From positions 36,532 through 100,531 of the forward strand of contig NZ_WHUG01000019.1 in assembly GCF_009380215.1 (NCBI RefSeq): 64,000 nt of DNA, written 5' to 3'. The notes beneath the pieces are model-generated. The model worked only from the letters and a program-made list of their open reading frames with translations, did no database searches and was not told the DNA's origin. The position numbers and the translations under genes were made by a program. This stretch comes from Rugamonas aquatica. GTDB lineage: Bacteria; Pseudomonadota; Gammaproteobacteria; Burkholderiales; Burkholderiaceae_D. Positions within the stretch are counted from its first letter, which is position 1. The number at the start of each line of letters is the position of its first letter. This document shows positions 46,664-56,200 of the stretch, one piece after another.

Positions 46664-47572
46664 ATGGACCAATTCAAGGCCATGCAGATCTTCCGGGCGG
46701 TGGCCGACTGCAAAAGTTTTACGCAGGCCGCCGAGCAGCTGGACCTGCCCAAGCCCACCGTCACCAACGCCGTGCAAGCGATCGAGCAGCAGCTGGGCGT
46801 GCGCCTGCTCCAGCGCACCACGCGCAAGGTCAGCCTGACGGTGGAAGGCGCGCAATACCTGGAGCGCTGCGCCGCCCTGCTCAACGACCTGGAGAACCTC
46901 AACGGCCTGTTCGCCGGCGACGGCCGCCTGCTCAGCGGCGCGGTGCGGGTCGACCTGCCGGAGCGGCTGGCGCACCTGTACGTGATCCCGGCGCTGCCGG
47001 AGTTTTTCCAGCGCCATCCGCAGATCCAGGTGCGGCTCGGTTCGAACGACCGCTTCGTCGACCTGGTCGGCGAAGGCATCGATTGCGTGGTGCGCGGCGG
47101 CACGCTGCGCGATTCCACGCTGGTGGCCCGCCGCATCGATGCGATGGAACAGATCAACGTCGCCTCGCCCGCCTACCTGGCCCGCCACGGCCGGCCGCAG
47201 ACGCTGGACGACTTGCGCCAGCACACGGCGGTCAACTTCTTCTCCAGCCAGAGCGGGCGCGACCTCGACTGGGAATACGTCGACGCCGACGGCGTCGCGC
47301 GTACCCTGCCGATGCGCAGCCAGGTGTCGGTCAGCGGCACCGAGGCTTACCTGGCCGCCTGCCTGGCCGGACTGGGCCTGATCCAGATGCCGCGCCGGGG
47401 CCTGGGCACGCTGCTGGCCACGGGCCAGCTGGAGGAAATCCTGCCCGCATGGCGGCCCGCACCGCTACCGCTCAGTATCATTTATGCACACAACCGCCAC
47501 CTGTCGCCACGGGTGCGGGTGTTTGTCGACTGGCTTGCTAGTGTTCTTGAGCAACAAAGTGTGTCAGAATGA
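46664..47572 (+). CDS. LysR-family transcriptional regulator
   Basis: This 302-residue protein has an N-terminal winged helix-turn-helix (KSFTQAAEQLDLPKPTVTNAVQAIEQQLGVRLL, about 18-50) and a C-terminal effector domain (DRFVDLVGEGIDCVVRGG, about 125-140; VSVSGTEAYLAACLAGLGL near 225) of the CrgA type. It is divergent from the aldo/keto reductase gene. Confidence 0.94.
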   Translation: MDQFKAMQIFRAVADCKSFTQAAEQLDLPKPTVTNAVQAIEQQLGVRLLQRTTRKVSLTVEGAQYLERCAALLNDLENLNGLFAGDGRLLSGAVRVDLPERLAHLYVIPALPEFFQRHPQIQVRLGSNDRFVDLVGEGIDCVVRGGTLRDSTLVARRIDAMEQINVASPAYLARHGRPQTLDDLRQHTAVNFFSSQSGRDLDWEYVDADGVARTLPMRSQVSVSGTEAYLAACLAGLGLIQMPRRGLGTLLATGQLEEILPAWRPAPLPLSIIYAHNRHLSPRVRVFVDWLASVLEQQSVSE

Positions 47573-47600
47573 GGCATTCCTTCTTAACAATCATTTCCAC

Positions 47601-49265
47601 ATGAAATTCTTACTGTCGATGGCGCTGCTGGCGTTAAGCAGCGGCCATGTCCACGCCGCCCCACCCAAGACCGGCAAGCCGGCCGAGGCAGCGATGGCCA
47701 ACATCGACGGAGAACGTCTGCTGGAGCACATCACCATGCTGGCCTCCGACGAGTTCGAAGGCCGGGCGCCGGGCACGCGCGGCGAAACCGTCACCCTCGA
47801 CTACCTGCAGCAGCAGTTCAAGAAACTGGGGCTGGAACCGGGCAACCCGGACGGCACCTATTTGCAGGCGGTGCCGCTGGTGGCCATCTCCAGCCATCCG
47901 ACACTGAGCTACGTCAAGGACGGCCAGGTCAAGCAGCTGACCTTCGGCGACGATTACGTCGCTTGGACCGCGCGCACCGAGAAAAAAGTCGAGGTCGTCA
48001 ATTCGGAGCTGGTGTTTGTCGGCTACGGCGTGCAGGCGCCGGAATTCCAGTGGGACGACTACAAGGGCGTCGACCTCAAGGGCAAGACGCTGGTCATGCT
48101 GATCAACGACCCGCAGGTGGCCGATCCCAAGCGCCCCAAGCAGCTGGACCCGGCCATGTTCGGCGGCAATGCGATCACCCGTTACGGCCGCTGGAACTAC
48201 AAGTTCGAGATGGCGGCCAAGCTGGGCGCGGCCGGCGCGCTGATCGTGCACGAGACCAAGCCGGCCACCTATCCGTACGAAGTGGTGCGCAACAGCTGGG
48301 GCCGCGAGAATTTCGCCATCAAGAGCAAGACGCCGGACCCGGCCTTCCCGGCCATCCCCGGCTGGCTGCAGGGCGACCGCGCGCGCGAGCTGTTCAAGGC
48401 GGCCGGCCAGGATTTCGACGCGCTCAAGCAGCAGGCGCTGCAACGCAACTTCCATCCGGTGCCGCTGGGCGTCAAGCTCAACGTCACCGCGCTCAATGCC
48501 TGGCGCGAAGTCGCCTCGCACAACGTGGTGGCCAAGATACCGGGTTCCGATCCGCTGCTGAAGAATGAAGTGATCGTCTACACCGCGCACTGGGACCATT
48601 TCGGCGTCGACGAAAGCCTGCCGGGACCGCGTACGCAGCAGATCTTCCACGGCGCGATGGACAACGCCACCGGCGTCGCCGCGCTGCTGGAAATCGCGCG
48701 CGCCTACAAGGCCTTGCCGGTCGCGCCCAAGCGCACCATCGTGTTCGTGCTGACCACGGCCGAAGAACGCGGCCTGCTGGGCGCGCAATTCTATGCGCGC
48801 AATCCGCTCTACCCCTTGAGCAAGACGCTACTGAACATCAACGTCGACGGCTTGAACATGTGGGGCCGCACCCGCGATGTCGAGCTGAGCGGCATGGGCA
48901 AATCCAGCGCCGACGACATCGTCGCCGGCATCGCGCGCAGCCAGGGACGGAGCGTGCGGCCGGACAGCAACGCCGACTATGGCAGCTTCTACCGTGGCGA
49001 CCAGTTCGAGTTTGCGCGTGGCGGCGTGCCGGTGGTGTATCTGCGCAGCAGTTCCAACTTCATCGGCAAGGCGGCCGGCTACGGCCGTGAGAAACTGCTG
49101 AACTACAGCGCCCACCAGTACCACACCGTCAACGACACCGTGCAAGCCAAGTGGGACACCAGCGGCGCGGTGGAAGACATCGAACTGCTGTTCAAAGCCG
49201 GCTACCAGACCGCCCAGGGCAAGGACCGCCCGCAGTGGAAAGACAACGCCGAATTCAAGCGCTAA
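47601..49265 (+). CDS. M28 family zinc metallopeptidase (aminopeptidase-type), secreted
   Basis: This 554-residue protein starts MKFLLSMALLALSSGHVHAA, a signal peptide. A protease-associated-type domain is inserted near 120-310, and the M28 peptidase core carries VYTAHWDHFGVDE (zinc-binding His/Asp), DNATGVAALLEIARA and LTTAEERGLLGA (the catalytic Glu pair). It resembles secreted aminopeptidases/carboxypeptidases. It ends 8 bases before the left end of the RAYT element. A start at 47484 would overlap lysR and lacks a signal peptide. Confidence 0.93.
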   Translation: MKFLLSMALLALSSGHVHAAPPKTGKPAEAAMANIDGERLLEHITMLASDEFEGRAPGTRGETVTLDYLQQQFKKLGLEPGNPDGTYLQAVPLVAISSHPTLSYVKDGQVKQLTFGDDYVAWTARTEKKVEVVNSELVFVGYGVQAPEFQWDDYKGVDLKGKTLVMLINDPQVADPKRPKQLDPAMFGGNAITRYGRWNYKFEMAAKLGAAGALIVHETKPATYPYEVVRNSWGRENFAIKSKTPDPAFPAIPGWLQGDRARELFKAAGQDFDALKQQALQRNFHPVPLGVKLNVTALNAWREVASHNVVAKIPGSDPLLKNEVIVYTAHWDHFGVDESLPGPRTQQIFHGAMDNATGVAALLEIARAYKALPVAPKRTIVFVLTTAEERGLLGAQFYARNPLYPLSKTLLNINVDGLNMWGRTRDVELSGMGKSSADDIVAGIARSQGRSVRPDSNADYGSFYRGDQFEFARGGVPVVYLRSSSNFIGKAAGYGREKLLNYSAHQYHTVNDTVQAKWDTSGAVEDIELLFKAGYQTAQGKDRPQWKDNAEFKR

Positions 49266-49272
49266 AACGGCT

Positions 49273-50300
49273 GGGGTCAAGTCTGACATTTGGACACGAA
49301 CTCTGCCGTAGCTGAGCAACAAAGGCAGCTACGCGCGGCTGAGACTGCGACGACTTCTGCGTTGCGTCAGCGCCGCGCCATGGCGCACCCGCTACATTGC
49401 GGAGATGGCCCGCCCTCTCAGACTCGAATTTCCCGGAGCACTCTATCACGTCACTTGCCGCGGCAATCGACGTGAACCTGTCTTTCGCGATCGCACGGAT
49501 CGCCTGACCTGGCTCATGGAAATCGAGCGCGTCTGCCGCCGTTTTCATTTCGTCGTCCACGCGTTTTGCCAGATGACGAACCACTATCACATACTCATCG
49601 AGACGCCCGAAGGCAATCTTGGGCAGGGCATGCGTCAATTGAATAGCGCGTACTCGCAGTATTTCAATCGCCGCCATGAACTGGTCGGCCACGTGATGCA
49701 GGGCCGTTACCACGCCATCCTGGTTCAGAAAGAGACCTACCTGCGCGAGCTGGCACGCTACATCGTCTTGAATCCCGTGCGCGGCGGCATCGTGGAAGCT
49801 CCCGGGGATTGGGAGTGGAGCAGCTACCGCGCCATGACCGGCGAAACGCCTGCTCCAGGCTGGATGGCGACAGAATGGCTGCTGGCCTGCTTCGGCCCGG
49901 ACCCGATGGCGGCGCGGGTAGCCTATCAACAGTTCGTCATGGCAGGCATGCGTTCGGACAGCCCGCTGAAGAACCTCAGCTTCCGATGCATTTTGGGGGA
50001 TGCGACGTTCATCGCACGGCACAGAGAATCTGCGAAGGAAGCCAAGTCGGTGGAAATCGCGAGGGTGCAACGCCGCGCGCTGGCGATGACGCTTGAGGAA
50101 TACGCACTGACATTCGCGCGACGCCAGGTCGCCATGGCAGAAGCCTATCGCTCCACCGCGTTTTCGATGCAGCAAATCGCCGCGCATTTCGGCGTGTCAT
50201 TGAAGACGGTGAGCCGCGCCGTCGCCGCATTGGAACAAACTGAACTCACCGATGATCGACACGAGTGATGAGCTCGTGTCCAAATGTCAGACTTGACCCC
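49273..50300 (+). mobile_element. RAYT (REP-associated transposase) element with 31-bp inverted ends
   Basis: The element is bounded by GGGGTCAAGTCTGACATTTG... at 49273-49303 and its inverted copy at 50270-50300; 30 of 31 bases match. It contains a single transposase gene. RAYTs are single-strand transposases related to IS200 types and work with REP palindromes. No target-site duplication was identified. The right end overlaps the 3' end of the thioredoxin-like gene. Confidence 0.85.
49405..50268 (+). CDS. REP-associated tyrosine transposase (TnpA_REP/RAYT)
   Basis: This 287-residue protein has the TnpA_REP domain: MARPLRLEFPGALYHVTCRG, the HxH metal motif NHYHILIET (His60, His62), and Tyr in the SAYSQYFNRRH stretch (about 81-91) as the likely attacking residue. 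A C-terminal helix-turn-helix (FSMQQIAAHFGVSLKTVSRAV, about 250-270) is present. RAYTs are thought to mobilise REP sequences. It lies inside the inverted-end element. Confidence 0.92.
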   Translation: MARPLRLEFPGALYHVTCRGNRREPVFRDRTDRLTWLMEIERVCRRFHFVVHAFCQMTNHYHILIETPEGNLGQGMRQLNSAYSQYFNRRHELVGHVMQGRYHAILVQKETYLRELARYIVLNPVRGGIVEAPGDWEWSSYRAMTGETPAPGWMATEWLLACFGPDPMAARVAYQQFVMAGMRSDSPLKNLSFRCILGDATFIARHRESAKEAKSVEIARVQRRALAMTLEEYALTFARRQVAMAEAYRSTAFSMQQIAAHFGVSLKTVSRAVAALEQTELTDDRHE

Positions 50301-51576
50301 GGAGTTTTTGTAGCTGGGCCAGGTTGCGCTGTTGGTGGGCGTCGGCGCCGGCGATTTCGATGTCGGCGCGCAGGCCCTGCCGGGCTTGCTCGATGCGGGC
50401 GCTGTCTTGCGGCGCCAGTTCCAGCAGGCTGCTCAGATAAGTGGCGCCCCATTGCAGGCGCGTCGCCGGGCCTGACGCCGCTTGCCACGCTTTGCCGTAC
50501 CAGTCCAGCACAGCTGCCGCATCGCCGCGCCGCTTGGCGCTGGATGCCAGGCTCAACATGAAGTAGTACGGTGCATGCGAACGCGGCAGTTCTGCCAGCA
50601 GCACCTGCTCGGCCTGCGCCGACAAGCCCGCGTCGTTCAGCGCGCTCACCGCCGTGTTGACCAGCGTGTGACGTTCATACGGATCGGTCGATGCGGCCAG
50701 GGCCTCTTCCACCCGCAGTTTCACGAGTTCCTGCAAGCCTTGCGTCGGCGCCAGCAGGCGGCCCAGGCGCATTTGCAGACGCACCGCCGTCAAGCGATCC
50801 GGTGCGCTGAGCCAGAAATCGTCGGCCCATTGCGCGGCCGCGCCGCCCAGCGCCGCCACCAATTCTTCGCGGCGCGTGGCGTACTTGATCAGGTTGATGC
50901 CGCTGTTGCCGAGGATGTCCATGTTGGAGCGCGCCAGACGCGCATCGCCAAACACCTTCAGCAGCAAGGCGGCGTTGGCCGCCGCATCGATATCCTTGCC
51001 GGCCGTGGCCAGCTGCGCGTGCAGTTGCAGGCGCACCGATGCGTCGGCGTCATCGCAGGCATGCACCAGCGCCAGCAGCGTCGGCGCCAGCGCGCGCGTA
51101 CCCAGCAGGCGGCCTTCGTCGGTATCCCAGGAATAATGGCTCAGCAGCGACCACTCGCCGGCGCTGAGCTTGCGCTCACCGGACAAGGCAGCCGCCAGCG
51201 CCGCCGCAGCCGACGAGCCGGCCGCATGCACGGCCAGCGCCGTGTCGAAGGCGGCCACGAACAGCTCACCGTCCAGCTCGCACGGCAGGCGCGTGATTTC
51301 GCTGCCGTCCGGCGCGTACAGCACCAGCGTCGGATAGCTGCGCAGGCCATGGCGCGCGGCCAGGCCTTGCGCGCCGGCGCTGTCGCCGTCGAGGTGGTAG
51401 CACACCGCCGCCGCCGAGCGCTGCACGAACTCGTCGCGCGCGAAGATGTCGGATTTGACGCGGTTGCAGGGCGGGCACCAGACCGCGCCCCAGTACAGGA
51501 ACAGCGGCCGCTGCTGCTGGGCCGCCAGTGCGAAAGCGGCGTCGAGGCCGCCGTGCTGCCATGCGATCGCCGCCAT
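50287..51576 (-). CDS. Thioredoxin-fold protein with a long C-terminal helical region
   Basis: This 429-residue protein starts MAAIAWQHGGLDAAFALAAQ; longer starts upstream overlap folE in a non-family frame. It has an N-terminal thioredoxin domain with YWGAVWCPPCNRVKSDI (Cys34-Pro-Pro-Cys37) and a cis-Pro loop SYPTLVLYAP. The C-terminal ~300 residues look like helical TPR-type repeats. There is no signal peptide, so a cytoplasmic disulfide reductase-type role is possible. The last codons (RGQV-stop) fall in the inverted end of the RAYT element, so the natural C-terminus may have been replaced. The start lies 6 bases after the folE stop. Confidence 0.85.
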   Translation of the reverse strand: MAAIAWQHGGLDAAFALAAQQQRPLFLYWGAVWCPPCNRVKSDIFARDEFVQRSAAAVCYHLDGDSAGAQGLAARHGLRSYPTLVLYAPDGSEITRLPCELDGELFVAAFDTALAVHAAGSSAAAALAAALSGERKLSAGEWSLLSHYSWDTDEGRLLGTRALAPTLLALVHACDDADASVRLQLHAQLATAGKDIDAAANAALLLKVFGDARLARSNMDILGNSGINLIKYATRREELVAALGGAAAQWADDFWLSAPDRLTAVRLQMRLGRLLAPTQGLQELVKLRVEEALAASTDPYERHTLVNTAVSALNDAGLSAQAEQVLLAELPRSHAPYYFMLSLASSAKRRGDAAAVLDWYGKAWQAASGPATRLQWGATYLSSLLELAPQDSARIEQARQGLRADIEIAGADAHQQRNLAQLQKLRGQV

Positions 51577-51581
51577 GCCGC

Positions 51582-52148
51582 CTAGTTCTCGCGCGCCAGG
51601 GCCAGGAACTCGGTGCGCATCGCCAGATTGGGCTGCAGCTCGCCGAGCATGGCCGAGGTGACGGTTTCTTCGCCCGGCGTGCGGATGCCGCGGCTTTCCA
51701 TGCACAGGTGGCGGCACTTGACCACCACGCCGACCGCTTTCGGCTCCAGCACTTCCATCAGCGCGTTGGCGATCTGCATGGTCATGCGTTCCTGCACCTG
51801 CAGGCGCTTGGCGAAGCAGTCCACCAGGCGGGTCAGCTTGGACAGGCCGACGATCTTGCCGTTCGGGACGTAGCCGACAGTGGCCTTGCCGAAGAACGGC
51901 GCCAGGTGGTGTTCGCAATGGCTGTAGACCGGGATGCCGCGCACCACGATCAGTTCGTTGTACTGCTCGGCGCCGTCTTCGAAGGCTTTCAGCAGCTCGA
52001 CCGGGTCCTGGCCGTAGCCGGAAGTCCAGTGTTTCCATGCCTTGGTGACGCGGGCCGGCGTTTCCACCAGGCCCGGGCGGTCGGGATCTTCACCGAAACT
52101 GGCGATCAGGCGACGCCAGTCGCCTTCCGAGAATTCTTTTTGAGACAT
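51582..52148 (-). CDS. folE: GTP cyclohydrolase I
   Basis: FolE converts GTP to 7,8-dihydroneopterin triphosphate, the first step of folate and tetrahydrobiopterin synthesis. This 188-residue protein has RPGLVETPARVTKAW, the zinc motif HCEHHLAPF, GKIVGLSKLTRLVDCFAKR and KCRHLCMESRGI. Length and motifs are standard. It is followed by the thioredoxin-like gene, probably co-transcribed. Confidence 0.98.
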   Translation of the reverse strand: MSQKEFSEGDWRRLIASFGEDPDRPGLVETPARVTKAWKHWTSGYGQDPVELLKAFEDGAEQYNELIVVRGIPVYSHCEHHLAPFFGKATVGYVPNGKIVGLSKLTRLVDCFAKRLQVQERMTMQIANALMEVLEPKAVGVVVKCRHLCMESRGIRTPGEETVTSAMLGELQPNLAMRTEFLALAREN

Positions 52149-52209
52149 GATGAAACACCTTTTTTTTACGATTGCCGACAGTATATAGAAATCCGCGGCA
52201 CCGCACCCG

Positions 52210-53028
52210 CTAGGCCCGCGGCCGGTAGGTCTTCAGCAGCTCGGCCGCGATCGACACCGTGGTGGTCATGTCCGGCCACTCGTCGCCCGGCCCGAACCAG
52301 CGGGCGTCGGCGATTTCGCTCGGATCGACGCGGATGTCGCCGTCCAGATACTCGGCCGTGTAGGCGATCATCAGCGAATGCGGGAACGGCCACGACTGGC
52401 TGCCGAAGTATTTCAGGTTGTGCACCCGCAGCCCGACCTCCTCGTACACCTCGCGGTGCACCGCCTCCTCGATCGACTCGCCGGCCTCCAGGAAACCGGC
52501 CAGCGCCGTGTAGCGCTTGTACGGCGCGTTGGCGTGCATGGCCAGCAGCACTTGCTCGCCCTTGCGTATCAACACCATCATGGCCGGCGAGATGCGCGGA
52601 TAGGCGCTCATGCCGCAGTTCGGACACTGGTAGCAGCGCTCGCCCTCCAGCTGCCGCATCGGCGTCGCGCACACGCCGCAGTAGCGGTGCGTGCGCGCCC
52701 ATTCGGCCAGCTGATAGGCGCGCCCGGCCAGCGCCGCGAAGCCTTCGTCGACCAGGCCGAACAGCGAGCGCAGGCCGTGATAGCCGTACTCCGGCCCCGG
52801 CACATCGGGCTGCTCGACCCACGCCAGCTGGTAGTAGCGGCCCTCCCACTCGCCCAGCGCATGGAAGCGCTCCGGCGGCAAATTGAGCGCGGCGAGCGCC
52901 TGCGCGTCGGGCAAGCCCAGAATTTCGTTGCGCAAAAGCAACTCTCCGCGATGGAACACGAAAGTTAGCGGATGGTCATGATTTTGCGGACGGATCAGCG
53001 GGGTAAATGTGGCGGGAGTCAGCAGCAT
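52210..53028 (-). CDS. nudC: NAD(+) diphosphatase (NudC)
   Basis: NudC hydrolyses NADH/NAD+ and removes NAD caps from RNA. This 272-residue protein starts MLLTPATFTPL (a TTG at 53055 would extend it). It has a zinc ribbon YCGVCATPM...CYQCPNCG (four Cys) and the Nudix box GFLEAGESIEE...REVYEEVG (G-x5-E-x7-RE-x2-EE), with the NudC-specific SQSWPFPHSLM. It is divergent from the giant repeat gene. Confidence 0.96.
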   Translation of the reverse strand: MLLTPATFTPLIRPQNHDHPLTFVFHRGELLLRNEILGLPDAQALAALNLPPERFHALGEWEGRYYQLAWVEQPDVPGPEYGYHGLRSLFGLVDEGFAALAGRAYQLAEWARTHRYCGVCATPMRQLEGERCYQCPNCGMSAYPRISPAMMVLIRKGEQVLLAMHANAPYKRYTALAGFLEAGESIEEAVHREVYEEVGLRVHNLKYFGSQSWPFPHSLMIAYTAEYLDGDIRVDPSEIADARWFGPGDEWPDMTTTVSIAAELLKTYRPRA

Positions 53029-53237
53029 GGCGGGGAAGCTCTGGTTGGATCGCAAAACATGATCTTACAGTGTTTCCTAAATGATTATTTTAGGCCGCTG
53101 CAATTGATGACACGGGGATGACAAAAAGCGCGCTAAGTCATTGTTTTCAGACCAAGATTTAAACTACTTTTGCCGCTGTACTCTCCGTATGAGTTCGTTT
53201 GGCGGTACTATATATTTCCGTAAGGAGAATACTTAAC

Positions 53238-56200
53238 ATGCCATCTATCGTACCTGGTTTAAACACCGACCAAATCGCCAGCCTGCAGACCAGTCAGATC
53301 GCTTTTCTGACGACTGCGGATATCGTGCTGCTCTCGACTTTGCAAATGACCGCATGGAGCACCACGCAGCTCGCCGCTTTTGGCACCAGCCAGTTACGAG
53401 CCCTGTCCACCCAGAACCTGCAAGCGCTCAACACGCAGCAGCTCGGTTATGGCTTCACCACCAAACAGATCGCCGCGCTGACCACGGGCCAGATCGTCAG
53501 CCTGAGCACCAACCAGCTGGTCCACGGCCTCACCACCGACCAGTTCGCCTCGCTGGCGACCGTGCAGGTGGCCGCGCTCGGCACCCAGCAATTGTCCATC
53601 GTCGGCACCGACGACATCGCCGCGCTGCGCAGCAGCCAGCTGGTGGCGCTGAGCACCGCGCAATTGCGCTCGCTGACCACCGACCAGATCGTCTCGCTGA
53701 GCAGCAGCCAGGCCGCCTCGCTGCAAACCCGCCAGATCGCCGCGCTGAGCAGCAACCAGCTGGCCGCGATCGACACCGACGACATCGCCGCGCTCAGCAC
53801 GCAGCAATTGAACGCGCTGGCCACCAGCCAGCTGGGCGCGCTGACCACGGCGCAGATGGCCGCGCTGCGCACCGCGCAAAGCAGCAACCTGTCGACCCTG
53901 CAGATCAGCGCCCTCGGCACCGACCAGCTGGCCGCGCTGGGCACCGACGGCTTCGCCGCGCTGAAGACCGCGCAGATCGCCGCGCTGACCACCAAGCAGT
54001 TCGCCGCCCTCAGCACCGACCAGATCGTCGCGCTGACCACCGCGCAGACCGCCGCGCTGACCACGCTGCAACTGGGCCAGATGTCCAGCACCCAGCTGGC
54101 CGCGATGGAAACCCAGGACTTCGCCGCGCTCAAGAGCCAGCAGTTGAACGCGCTGAGCACCGCCACCACCGCCGTGCTCAGCACCGACCAGATCGCCGCA
54201 TTGACCACGGCCCAGATCGCCGCGATGCGCAGCAGCCAGCTGCGCGGCCTGTCCACCGACCAGATCGTCGCGCTGACCACCGCGCAAGTGGCCGCGCTGG
54301 GCACGCAGCAAGTCATCGTGCTGACCTCCGACCAGGTGGCCGCGATTGAAACCCGCGACCTGGCCGCGATGAAGACGGCCCAGGTGGCCGCCTTCACCAC
54401 CGCCCAGATCAACGCGCTGGGCACGGCCCAGCTGGCCGGCCTGACCACCGCGCAAGCGGCCGGCCTCGCCACGCAACAGCTGGCGGCGCTGAGCACCACG
54501 CTGCTGACCGCGATGGAAACGCAAGACCTGGCCGCGCTGCGCACCCAGCAGATCGCCGCCCTGGCCACCGGCGGCATCGCCGCGCTCGGCACCGACCAGA
54601 TCGCCGCGCTGACCTCGCTGCAAATGGGCGCGCTGAAGACCACGCAACTGGCCGCGCTGGGCACCGACCAGATCGCCGCACTGAACACCGCACAAGTGGC
54701 CGGCCTGGCCTCGCAACAAGTGGCCGCGCTGTCGACCACGCAGCTGACCGCGTTCAGCACCGCCAACCTGGCCTCGCTCAAAACCCAGCAGCTGGCCGCC
54801 ATGGGCACCAGCCAGATCGCCGCCCTCAGCACCGACCAGATCGTCGCGCTGAAAACCGCGCAAGCCAACGCCCTGAGCTCGCTGCAACTGTCGGCGCTGT
54901 CCAGCGACCAGTTGAACGCGATGAGCACGCAAGACCTGGCCGCCTTGCGCAGCCAGCAGCTGGGCGGCCTGAGCACCAGCAACGTCCGCAGCCTCACCAC
55001 CGACCAGATCGCCGCGCTGACCACGGCCCAGCTGGCCGCGCTGAGCACCCAGCAGATCGTCGCCCTCGACAGCAACCAGATCGTCGCGCTGACCACCGGC
55101 CAAGCCACCTCGCTGACCACGCGCCAGGTCGCCGCCCTGAGCAGCAGCCAGGTCGCCGCGCTGGAAACCCGCGACCTCGCCGCGCTGAAGACCGCGCAGC
55201 TGGCGGCGCTGAGCACCGCCCAGTTCTCCGCGCTGGGCACCGACCAGATCGTCGGCCTGAGCTCGCTGCAAGTGGCTGCGCTGGCCACCCAGCTGATCGC
55301 CGCGCTGAGCACCGACCAGATCGCCGCGATGGAAACCCAGGACCTGGTCGCGCTGAAATCGCAGCAGGCCGCCGCGCTGAACACCAGCGCCGTCGCCGCG
55401 CTGACCACGGCGCAGTTCGCCGCGCTGTCCAGCGTCCAGCTGAGCAACTTCACCACGGCCCAGGTCGCCGCGCTGACCACCGACCAGATCGTCGCGCTGA
55501 CCACCGCGCAGGCCGCCACGCTGAGCACGCGTGAAATCGCCGCGCTGTCGTCCAACCAGCTGAACGCGCTGGAAACAGCCGACTTCGCCGCGCTGAAAAC
55601 CGCGCAAATCGTCGCCCTGACCTCGGCCCAGGTGGCCTCGCTGAGCACCGACCTGATCGTCGCCCTGACCACCGCCCAGGCCGGCGCGCTGACGCCGGCG
55701 CAACTGGGCGCCCTGAGCAGCGACCAGCTCAACGCGATGGAGACCCAGGATTTCGCCGCGCTGCAGACCAGCCAGCTGCTGGGCCTGGGCACCAAGGCCA
55801 TCGCCACGCTGACCATCGGCCAGGTGGCCGCGCTGAAAACTTCGCAGATCGTCCAGCTGACGTCCGACCAGATCCGCGTGCTCAACTCGGCCCAGCTGGG
55901 CGCACTGAACACCGCGCAAGTGAACGCCTTCACCACCGCCCAGATCGGCGCCCTGCTGACCGAACAAGTGGCCGTGCTGACCACCACCGACTGGGCGTCG
56001 CTGAAATCGACCCAGCTCAACGCGCTGGGTTCAAACCAGCTGGCCGCCGTCACCACCGACCAGATCGTCGCGCTGACCTCGCTGCAAGCGGGCGCGCTGG
56101 CGACCCAGCAGATCGCCCAGCTGTCCACCGACCAGATCGTCGCGCTGGAAACGGCCGACCTGTCGGCGCTGAAGACGCAGCAAGTGCTGGCGCTCGGCAC

